DNA of 8,982 nucleotides from Reyranella sp. (GTDB taxonomy: Bacteria; Pseudomonadota; Alphaproteobacteria; Reyranellales; Reyranellaceae): contig JAKFVZ010000627.1 in NCBI GenBank assembly GCA_021732965.1, positions 1 to 8,982 of the forward strand, given 5' to 3'. This document shows, piece by piece, positions 1 to 6,137 of this stretch. Each line of letters opens with the position of its first letter. Position 1 is the stretch's first letter. The notes under the pieces are model-generated. The model worked only from the letters and a program-made list of their open reading frames with translations. It did no database searches and had not been told where the DNA came from. The translations under genes and the position numbers were made by a program.

Positions 1-1
1 G

Positions 2-1015
2 CGCAAGTCGCTGAACCGTGATGCCGATCTCGAACGCAAGCTGCTGGCGTTGCGCAAGACCGTCGCCGCCGCCGAGCCGGGCGCACGGGTCAGCGAGCTG
101 ATCGCGTCGCTCGCCGAGCAGGCATGGCTCAACGAGTATGTCTGGCCCGACGATCCGGCGATCGCCGACGAGCCGGCGGCGACGATGTTTCGGCCGCCCT
201 CTGTTCTTCGCGCCGAGGTCGTCGAGGAACAGAGCCTGAAGGCCACGATCCCCGAGATCGCACCGACCACCGATGCCGTCTCGCTGTCGGTGCAGGCGAT
301 GTACGAGACCAATCTCTATCCGCGCTGGACGCATCTCGCGCGCCGGCCGCCGATCGACGTGCGTGCGGCGCTGATGCGCGATTTCCCGCATGCGACCGAG
401 TGTGAGTTCGGCGAAGGTCCGCTCGAGGTCCTGATGCCGGGCGCCGGCACGGGCCAGCATCCGCTGACCGTGGCCTCGTCTTATTCGAACGCGCGCGTGA
501 CCGGCGTCGATCTTTCGCGCGCGAGCCTCGCCTACGGCAAGCGCATGGCGGCACGCTACGGCATCGACAACATCGACTTCCTGCGCGGCGACATTCTCGA
601 TCCGCCTAAGCTCGGTCGCAGCTTCGACCATGCAGAATGCGTCGGCGTGCTGCATCACATGGCCGATCCGAAGGCGGGCCTGCAGGCGATCTCCGCCGTG
701 CTGCGGCCGCTCACCGCCTGGGAGGGTTTCTGGAGCGCGAGCCTGCTGCGCGACCTCTGTTTCCACGTACAGGAGCATCGCTTCACCGTCTCGCGCCTGC
801 GCATCTTCCTCGAAGGCAGCGGGCTGCGTTTCCTCGGCTTCGAATTCAACGTCGGCGCGTCGTAGAGCGCGGCAGCCCATGCCGGCCCACTCCAACTGTA
901 TCGCGCGCGCTTTCCCACCGAGCGGACGATGTCCGACCTCGCCCGCTGGGAGCAGCTCGAACGCGAGAAGTCGAACCTGTTCCCGGGCTACGCCTTCGTC
1001 TGCCAGAAGGAATAG
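2..1015 (+). pseudogene. SAM-dependent methyltransferase remnant, 5' end outside window
   Basis: The reading frame is open from base 2, so the gene begins upstream; a TTG at 50 is only an internal candidate start. From that TTG, residues 127-136 (VLMPGAGTGQ) match class I methyltransferase motif I, residues 152-155 (GVDL) match the motif II acidic loop, and residues 199-205 (GVLHHMA) match the motif IV/V region. The layout resembles methyltransferases with an N-terminal helical or TPR region, which would methylate an unknown substrate in the cytoplasm. Two defects are visible. After AVLRP (about base 709) the protein jumps almost directly to a downstream family segment (LLRDLCFHVQEHRFT); from memory of relatives, some 50-60 residues are missing, including late core strands. 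A TAG at 863-865 then ends the frame, yet the same frame continues with family-like sequence (LYRARFPTERTMSDLARW, then PGYAFVCQKE) to a TAG at 1013-1015, just before the hemC 3' end. I infer a decaying gene; the alternative is a shortened 271-residue protein. Substrate unknown. Confidence 0.65.
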
Positions 1016-1021
1016 CGAGCG

Positions 1022-1945
1022 TCAGTCGGCGAAGAAGCCCGGCCCGCCGCGGCGCTTCAATTCCTCGCCGGCATCGCGGCCCATTGCGGCTGCTTCGGTC
1101 GCGCTGCCATGGCGTTCGGTCTCGATCACCGTGGACCCGTCAGGGCGGGCGATCAGCGCGCGCAGGTGCAGTGCGCCGTCCGTCAGGATCGCGTGTCCCG
1201 CGATCGGCGTGCGGCAGGACCCGTCGAGCACGACCAGCATCGCATGCTCGGCGCGCACGCAGACGGCGGTGGCTTCATGATCGATGGCCGCGAGCCAACC
1301 TCGGGTGCGCGCATCGTCGGTGCGGGCCTCGATGCACACCGCGCCCTGGCCGACCGCCGGCAGCATCTCGGCTTCGGGAATGGGTGTACCCACGGGCCTG
1401 CCCAGCCGCTTCAATCCGGCGAGCGCCAGGATCGTCGCGTGAACGGTGCCGGCGGCGCGCTTCGCGAGGCGTGTTTCGACGTTGCCGCGAAAGGTGACGA
1501 TCTGCAGGTCGGGCCGCCGATGCAGCAGCAACGCCTTGCGGCGCAGCGCCGAGGTCCCGACGATGGCGCCTCGCGGGAGCGCGTCGATGCGTTCCAGGTC
1601 GCCGGCGATCAGCACGTCGCGTGCATCCTCGCGCGGCAGGAAAGCGGAGATTGCAAGGCCCGGCGGCTGCGCGGTCGGCATGTCCTTCATGCTGTGCACG
1701 GCCGCATCGATGCGGCCGGCCAGCAGCGCTTCCTCGATCTCCTTGACGAACAGGCCCTTTCCTCCCGCCTCCGAAAGCGGCCGGTCCTGGATCACGTCGC
1801 CGGTGGTCCTGATCGGCACGATCTCGATCGCACCGGGAGCGGAGAGAGCCGGAACGGAGCGGGCCAGGGCGTCGCGCACCAGACCGGTCTGGGTGAGGGC
1901 CAGAGGACTGCCACGCGTTCCGAGGCGAAGGAGGGGGGACGTCAT
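1022..1945 (-). CDS. hemC: Porphobilinogen deaminase (hydroxymethylbilane synthase)
   Basis: Cytoplasmic enzyme that joins four porphobilinogen molecules into linear hydroxymethylbilane, feeding heme and other tetrapyrroles. The 307-residue product is the usual length. Visible family motifs: N-terminal LRLGTRGSPLAL (residues 6-17); HSMKDMP (84-90) with the catalytic Asp at 88; GTSALRR (130-136) and FRGNVETRL (152-160), whose arginines bind substrate carboxylates; VGQGAVCIEAR (198-208); and DGSCRTPIAG (241-250) with Cys244, the expected attachment site of the dipyrromethane cofactor. No key residue is missing. The ATG at 1945 puts the conserved RLGTRGS motif at the expected distance from the N-terminus; only a weak purine-rich stretch precedes it. 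It is convergent with the methyltransferase remnant (6 bases between stop codons) and divergent from tsaD. This neighbourhood is familiar in Alphaproteobacteria and supports the call. Confidence 0.97.
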   Translation of the reverse strand: MTSPLLRLGTRGSPLALTQTGLVRDALARSVPALSAPGAIEIVPIRTTGDVIQDRPLSEAGGKGLFVKEIEEALLAGRIDAAVHSMKDMPTAQPPGLAISAFLPREDARDVLIAGDLERIDALPRGAIVGTSALRRKALLLHRRPDLQIVTFRGNVETRLAKRAAGTVHATILALAGLKRLGRPVGTPIPEAEMLPAVGQGAVCIEARTDDARTRGWLAAIDHEATAVCVRAEHAMLVVLDGSCRTPIAGHAILTDGALHLRALIARPDGSTVIETERHGSATEAAAMGRDAGEELKRRGGPGFFAD

Positions 1946-2137
1946 GGCCGCTGCTCTAGCTTAGGTTGCCCGCACGCGCCACCGGCGACGAAGCCGTTGC
2001 CGTAAATTCGGGACCGCGTGAATTGGCGGGCGGCAATGCCATCCCGGCCAGCGTTCCGGTCATTTCGCCGTGACGTGGCGCGGCCGACGGCGAGACGCCA
2101 TCTGGCGCCGCTGCCTTCCGCCCTCTAGAAGTCACGC
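1946..2137. promoter_or_regulatory. Divergent hemC/tsaD intergenic region
   Basis: These 192 bases separate two divergent genes and must hold or adjoin the start signals for both. The only relatively AT-rich patches lie near 2001-2024. A weak sigma70-like pair for tsaD can be drawn: TTGCCG at 1997-2002, a 16-base spacer, and TGAATT at 2019-2024 (roughly 4/6 and 3/6 matches). I found no convincing pair for hemC, no obvious operator palindrome and no strong Shine-Dalgarno sequence next to either ATG. The region's role follows from gene orientation; the specific promoter is a guess. Confidence 0.35.
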
Positions 2138-3175
2138 ATGCGCGTGATGGGCATCGAAACGAGCTGCGACGAGACGGCTGTCGCCGTGATCGAGGCGCCG
2201 GCGGGAACGCAGGCGGTCGGCAGAATCCTTTCCAATACCGTCTACAGCCAGCTCGCCGAGCATCGCCGCTTTGGCGGCGTCGTGCCGGAGATCGCCGCAC
2301 GTGCGCACCTCGAACGAATCGACGGGCTGGTCGCGCAGGCGCTCGAGGAGGCGGGGCTCGGCCTGGCCGATCTCGACGGCATCGCCGCGACGGGCGGGCC
2401 GGGGCTGATCGGCGGCGTGATGGTAGGCGTCATGACCGCCAAGGCGCTGGCCTTCGCACACGAAAAGCCCTTCATCGCGGTCAATCACCTCGAAGGCCAT
2501 GCCTTGTCGGTGCGGCTGACCGAGCCGGTCGCGTTTCCCTATCTGCTGCTGCTGGTGTCGGGCGGGCATTGCCAGCTCCTGACGGTGCGCGGCCCCGGCG
2601 ACTTCACGCGGCTCGGCACGACCATCGACGATGCGGCTGGTGAATGCTTCGACAAGACCGCCAAGCTGCTGGGGCTCGGCTTCCCCGGCGGACCTGCCGT
2701 CGAGAAGGCAGCGGCCGGTGGCGATCCGAGGCGCTTCGCGCTGCCGCGGCCGATGTGGCGCAAGCCCGGTTGCGATTTCTCCTTCTCCGGCCTCAAGACC
2801 GCCGTGCGCCTCGCGGTCGAGAAACTGCCGGCCGGGGATCCGCAGGCCATCGCCGATCTCTGCGCCTCCTTCCAGCGCACGGTGGGCGATGTCTTCGCCG
2901 ACCGTTGCGCCAATGCGCTGGCCCTCGCGCCGTCGTCGACACTGGTCGTGGCCGGCGGCGTCGCGGCCAATGTCTATCTGCGCGGCCGGCTGGAGGAGAT
3001 CGCGGCGTCGCACGGCGCGACCCTGGTCGCGCCGCCGGTCCGGCTCTGCACCGACAATGGCGCCATGATCGCCTGGGCGGGCGCCGAGCGGCTGCGCCTC
3101 GGCCAGGTCGACGCGCTCGATTTCCGGCCGCGACCGCGCTGGCCGCTCGACCCTGCCGCCGCCAATCGGATGTAG
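2138..3175 (+). CDS. tsaD: tRNA N6-adenosine threonylcarbamoyltransferase
   Basis: Catalytic subunit of the bacterial t6A machinery: it transfers the threonylcarbamoyl group from threonylcarbamoyl-AMP to A37 of ANN-decoding tRNAs, normally with TsaB and TsaE, which are not in this window. The 345 residues match the usual length and the Kae1/TsaD (ASKHA) fold. Visible motifs: MGIETSCDETAVAV (4-17); VVPEIAARAHL (48-58); NHLEGH (116-121), whose His117 and His121 are expected metal ligands; SGGHCQL (141-147); GTTIDDAAGECFDK (160-173); GGVAANVYLR (273-282); and CTDNGAMIA (304-312), where Asp306 is the expected third metal ligand. The ATG at 2138 is chosen because family proteins begin only a few residues before GIETSCDET; GTG 2144 and ATG 2147 are close in-frame alternatives. 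It ends in TAG, and the next gene starts 9 bases later in the same frame, suggesting one transcript. Confidence 0.97.
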   Translation: MRVMGIETSCDETAVAVIEAPAGTQAVGRILSNTVYSQLAEHRRFGGVVPEIAARAHLERIDGLVAQALEEAGLGLADLDGIAATGGPGLIGGVMVGVMTAKALAFAHEKPFIAVNHLEGHALSVRLTEPVAFPYLLLLVSGGHCQLLTVRGPGDFTRLGTTIDDAAGECFDKTAKLLGLGFPGGPAVEKAAAGGDPRRFALPRPMWRKPGCDFSFSGLKTAVRLAVEKLPAGDPQAIADLCASFQRTVGDVFADRCANALALAPSSTLVVAGGVAANVYLRGRLEEIAASHGATLVAPPVRLCTDNGAMIAWAGAERLRLGQVDALDFRPRPRWPLDPAAANRM

Positions 3176-3184
3176 AGTGCCGCC

Positions 3185-3820
3185 ATGAGCCAGGCCCCGC
3201 CCGTCTTCGAAACCGTCGCCGCCTTCGCGACGCCGATCCTGATCGCCGATCTTCCCGACGGTCCGCAGCTCAATGCCGCGCTGATCCCGGTCCTGGCCAA
3301 GCGCGAAGCCGAGCAGCCGAACGAGCCGCACAGCACGCTCGGCGGCTGGCAGTCGACCTGGGACCTCGACAAATGGGCGGGCGTTCCGGCGATCAAGCTG
3401 CTGGCGATCGCGCGCAACATCGCCAACCGCAGCACCAGCGATCGTGAAGGCAATGCCGTCACCATCGCGTGGAAGGCCAACATCTGGGCCAACATCAACC
3501 GTGGCGGTCACGGCAACGAATTCCATTCCCATCCCGGCAGCTACTGGTCGGGCGTCTATTATGTCGACGATGGCGGCATCCCGGCCGATCCGTCGTTGGG
3601 CGGCGAACTCGAGTTCATGGATCCGCGCGGACCGGCGCCGGCGATGTATGCACCCTATCTCGCCTTCAGCCTGCCGGGCGGCCTGTCGGTCGGCACCAAC
3701 CAGACAATCTCGCCGCGGGCCGGGCGGCTGGTGATGTTCCCGTCGTGGGTGCTGCATCAGGTGCGACCCTATCGCGGCACCGCCCAGCGCATCTCCATCG
3801 CCTTCAATCTCAGCCTGTGA
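3185..3820 (+). CDS. TIGR02466-type putative 2OG-Fe(II) oxygenase
   Basis: A 211-residue protein resembling the TIGR02466 / 2OG-FeII_Oxy_5 family, predicted double-stranded beta-helix oxygenases that would use 2-oxoglutarate, O2 and Fe(II); the substrate is not known to me. The family pattern is clear: WANINRGGHGNEFHSHPGSY (residues 101-120), then WSGVYYV (121-127), GGELEFMDPRG (139-149), PRAGRLVMFPSWVLHQV (177-193) and RISIAFNLSL (202-211). His114 or His116 and His191 are candidate iron ligands, and Arg202 is a candidate 2-oxoglutarate carboxylate ligand; I cannot assign them more firmly. There is no signal peptide or membrane segment, so it is probably cytoplasmic. It begins 9 bases after the tsaD stop, in the same frame, and its TGA overlaps the GTG start of gpsA, so it is probably co-transcribed and coupled with both. 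In the versions of this cluster I recall, tsaD and gpsA are direct neighbours, so this gene may be an insertion. Confidence 0.85.
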   Translation: MSQAPPVFETVAAFATPILIADLPDGPQLNAALIPVLAKREAEQPNEPHSTLGGWQSTWDLDKWAGVPAIKLLAIARNIANRSTSDREGNAVTIAWKANIWANINRGGHGNEFHSHPGSYWSGVYYVDDGGIPADPSLGGELEFMDPRGPAPAMYAPYLAFSLPGGLSVGTNQTISPRAGRLVMFPSWVLHQVRPYRGTAQRISIAFNLSL

Positions 3821-4806
3821 CCGACATCGCCCATATCGGCGTCGTCGGCGGCGGTGCCTGGGGAACGGCGCTGGCCTGTCTCGCACGCCGGGCCGGTCGC
3901 AAGGTGACCCTCTAGTCGCGCGATCGCAGTGTATCGGCCGCGATCGCGCACGACCGTCGCAACGAAATCTACCTGCCGGGACAATCGCTCGATGCCGGCA
4001 TCGAGGCCGCGGCCACCCTCGGCGAGCTGGCCGCCTGCGACGTGATCCTGCTCGTCTGCCCCGCGCAGGCCGTGCGGGCCCTGGCGCGCGACCTGCCGGG
4101 AGTCGCGCCCGTCGTGATCTGCGCCAAGGGCATCGAGGCCGCGACCGGTCTGCTGATGCCCGAGGTGCTGGCGGAAGTGCTGCCGGGCCGGGCCGTCGCG
4201 ATACTGTCGGGGCCGAGCTTCGCGGAGGAGGCGGTGCAGGGACTTCCCACCGCGGTGAGCATCGCCACGGGCGACGCTGCACGCGGGCGCGATCTCGCGG
4301 CCGCGCTCGCGGCGGGCATGTTCCGTCCCTACTGGACCGACGATGTCGTCGGCGTGTCGCTGGGCGGTGCGGTCAAGAACGTGCTGGCCATTGCGGCCGG
4401 CATCGTCGAAGGCCGCGGCCTCGGTCACAACGCCGCCGCGGCACTCATCACCCGCGGCTTCGCCGAGATGGCGCGGCTGGGCCTCGCCATGGGCGCCAAT
4501 CTCGAGACGCTGACGGGCTTGAGCGGGCTGGGCGATCTCGTCCTCACCTGCCACGGGCCGTTGTCGCGCAACCGCGCGCTGGGCGCGGCGCTCGGCCGGG
4601 GCACGACGCTGGCGCACTACATGGAAGGGCGGCGGCAGGTGGTCGAGGGCGCGGCGACGGCGCCGGCCGTTCTCGAACGCGCGGCAAAGCTCGGCATCGA
4701 GATGCCGATTTGCACCGCCGTCGATGCTATCCTGCACCGCGGCGCGGACCTCGACGAGGCGATCCGCGCCCTGTTGGCACGGCCGCTGCGCCGTGAAGGC
4801 GAATGA
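3817..4806 (+). pseudogene. gpsA: Glycerol-3-phosphate dehydrogenase [NAD(P)+] gene with in-frame amber codon
   Basis: GpsA reduces dihydroxyacetone phosphate to sn-glycerol 3-phosphate, the backbone of phospholipids. From GTG 3817, which overlaps the preceding TGA, the frame gives 329 codons, the normal family length. It shows the whole family signature: GGGAWGTAL Rossmann loop (11-19), CAKGIE (102-107), SGPSFAEE (131-138), GGAVKNVLAIAAGI (183-196) with the expected catalytic Lys187, LGHNAAAALITRG (202-214), GLSGLGDLVLTC (234-245) and SRNR (250-253). Codon 33 (3913-3915) is TAG, in the context VTL-stop-SRD, where family members usually read VTLW-x-RD, so one G-to-A change from TGG explains it. 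The first conventional in-frame start after it is GTG 4042 (codon 76), and a product from there lacks the dinucleotide-binding loop. Everything after the TAG looks intact, so the event is recent, a sequence error, or the codon is read through. Identity is very sure; disruption is sure only as far as the read is correct. Confidence 0.9.
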
Positions 4807-4810
4807 AGCT

Positions 4811-4816
4811 GGGGGA
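4811..4816 (+). promoter_or_regulatory. Ribosome binding site of the EVE-domain gene
   Basis: A GGGGGA run lies five bases before the ATG at 4822 and just after the gpsA stop. It is one of the few clear Shine-Dalgarno-like sequences in the window and fixes this start. It suggests that this gene is translated on its own ribosome loading rather than depending on full translation of the interrupted gpsA frame. Confidence 0.6.
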
Positions 4817-4821
4817 ATGAC

Positions 4822-5226
4822 ATGGCTTATTGGCTCATCAAGTCCGAGCCGTCGGCATATTCGTGGACGCAGTTCGTCGCCGACAAGAAGACCTCGTGGA
4901 CCGGCGTGCGCAATGCGCAGGCCGCGATGAACCTCAAGGCGATGAAGCCCGGCGACCGCTGTTTCTTCTACCATTCCAACGAGGGCAAGGAGATCGTCGG
5001 CCTCGCCGAGGTGGTGAAGTCGGCCTATTCCGATCCCACCGACGAGGCCGGCAAGGCCGTCACCGTCGATGTGAAGGCGCTGGGGCCGGTCAACACGCCG
5101 GTGACGCTGGCGGCGATCAAGGCCGAGCCGAAGCTCAAGGATTTCGGCCTGGTGCGCCAGTCGCGCCTTTCGGTCGTGCCGGTTTCCGCCGAACAGTGGA
5201 AGCTCATCGAGAAGATGGCCAAGTAG
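4822..5226 (+). CDS. EVE domain-containing protein
   Basis: A 134-residue single-domain protein of the EVE family (PUA-like fold, related to thymocyte nuclear protein 1 and the bacterial YciI-adjacent EVE proteins). EVE domains are linked to recognition of modified bases in DNA or RNA; the ligand of this stand-alone type is not established to my knowledge. Diagnostic sequence: MAYWLIKSEPSAYSW at the N-terminus, WTGVRNAQAAMNLKAMKPGD (26-45), FFYHSNEGKEIVGLAEV (48-64), and KDFGLVRQSRLSVVPVS (106-122), where the family shows its conserved basic residues. No signal peptide or membrane segment is visible. It follows gpsA by 15 bases and precedes the EamA transporter by 25, so it probably belongs to the tsaD transcript. 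The association of an EVE gene with tsaD/gpsA is a recurrent alphaproteobacterial neighbourhood, as I recall. Stop codon TAG. Confidence 0.93.
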   Translation: MAYWLIKSEPSAYSWTQFVADKKTSWTGVRNAQAAMNLKAMKPGDRCFFYHSNEGKEIVGLAEVVKSAYSDPTDEAGKAVTVDVKALGPVNTPVTLAAIKAEPKLKDFGLVRQSRLSVVPVSAEQWKLIEKMAK

Positions 5227-5251
5227 CCCCACCTCACCAAGCAGCACGATC

Positions 5252-6112
5252 ATGATCGGCAATACCCGCGGCATCGTGGCGATGCTGGCGTCGGTCGTCG
5301 TCTTCATCTTCAACGACGCGCTGATCAAGCTTGCAGCCGAGAACATGCCGTCGGTGCAGGCGATCGGCATGCGCGGCCTCTTCGCCACGCTCTGGTGCGC
5401 GCTGGCGATGCTGGCGACCGGTGACTGGCGCAGGATCTCTCATGCGGTGCATCCCCAGGTGATGCTGCGCAGCGGGCTGGAAGCCGCTGCGGCCATCATC
5501 TACCTGATCGCGCTGTTCCAGATCCCCTTCGCGATCGCCACGGCCGTCAACCTCTCGATGCCGCTCATCCTCACGGTGCTGGCCGTCCTGGTCCTCAAGG
5601 AGGACGTGCGCTGGCGACGCTGGACGGCGGTCGGCGTGGGTTTCGTGGGTGTCCTGCTGGTGATCCAGCCGCGGCCCGGCGACATCAACGGCTGGACCTG
5701 GGTGGCGCTCACCGGCACCTGCCTCAGCGCCTGCCGCGACGTCGTCGCCCGCCACCTGCCGCCCGCGGTACCGACGCTGGTCGTGTCCTTCTCGACGGCG
5801 ATCACGGTCGCGATCGTGGGCTGCGTCTGGGCGTTGTTCGAGGGTTGGCAGCCGATCGATACGCAGACCTGGGGCTATCTTGCAGCGTCCTCGCTGCTGC
5901 TCGCCATGGGATACCAGTTCCTCGTGATCGCATTGCGTTCGGGCGGCGAGATCTCGGTGATGGCACCGTTCCGCTATTCGTCGATCCTGTGGGCGCTGGG
6001 CATCGGCTACGTGGTGTGGGGCGAGGTCCCCAACACGCTCGCTCTCTGCGGCATCGCCGTGGTCGTCGCGGCTGGCCTCTACATCCTGCATCGCGAACGC
6101 GTCGGCCGATAA
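5252..6112 (+). CDS. EamA/DMT-superfamily inner-membrane transporter
   Basis: A 286-residue, very hydrophobic protein with about ten predicted membrane spans in two EamA repeats. Approximate spans: 6-24, 36-55, 72-90, 94-115, 124-139, 147-161, 174-196, 207-225, 236-255 and 260-279. Typical features are an N-terminal NDALIKLAAE segment after the first span, LKEDVRWRRWTAVGVGFVGV (115-134) closing the first repeat, and MAPFRYSSILWALGIGYVVW (237-256) followed by GEVPNTLALCGIAVVVAG-like residues in the second. Members export metabolites such as amino acids; the substrate cannot be read from this sequence. The ATG at 5252 places a short polar stretch before the first span; ATG 5282 is a later alternative. 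It starts 25 bases after the EVE stop without a strong ribosome binding site and may be the last gene of that run. Its stop lies 25 bases from the convergent histidine kinase stop. Confidence 0.9.
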   Translation: MIGNTRGIVAMLASVVVFIFNDALIKLAAENMPSVQAIGMRGLFATLWCALAMLATGDWRRISHAVHPQVMLRSGLEAAAAIIYLIALFQIPFAIATAVNLSMPLILTVLAVLVLKEDVRWRRWTAVGVGFVGVLLVIQPRPGDINGWTWVALTGTCLSACRDVVARHLPPAVPTLVVSFSTAITVAIVGCVWALFEGWQPIDTQTWGYLAASSLLLAMGYQFLVIALRSGGEISVMAPFRYSSILWALGIGYVVWGEVPNTLALCGIAVVVAAGLYILHRERVGR

Positions 6113-6137
6113 TCCGCGCGCCCGCCGATACGCGGCC

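Noticed and set aside
2132..4282. 716-residue minus-strand ORF across tsaD, the oxygenase gene and gpsA
   Set aside because: It is antisense to genes with clear family motifs, is rich in Arg, Gly and Pro with low-complexity runs, and shows no recognisable domain; typical of antisense frames in high-GC DNA.
4042..4806. Independent 254-residue gpsA starting at GTG 4042
   Set aside because: It would begin inside the Rossmann fold and lack the GGGAWG dinucleotide loop, which is present upstream in the same frame; better read as the rest of an interrupted gene.
2..5226. Genome-wide recoding of TAG as Trp
   Set aside because: tsaD, the EVE gene and the receiver gene end at TAG at exactly the expected lengths, and the other genes contain no internal TAG; partial suppression remains possible but reassignment does not fit.
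3769..5388. 539-residue minus-strand ORF across gpsA and the EVE gene
   Set aside because: It is His/Arg/Asp-rich without domain signatures and opposite to well-supported genes; a shadow frame.
6113..6137. Bidirectional terminator between the EamA and kinase genes
   Set aside because: Only a 5-bp CCGCG/CGCGG pairing with a 12-base loop can be drawn; too weak to call.
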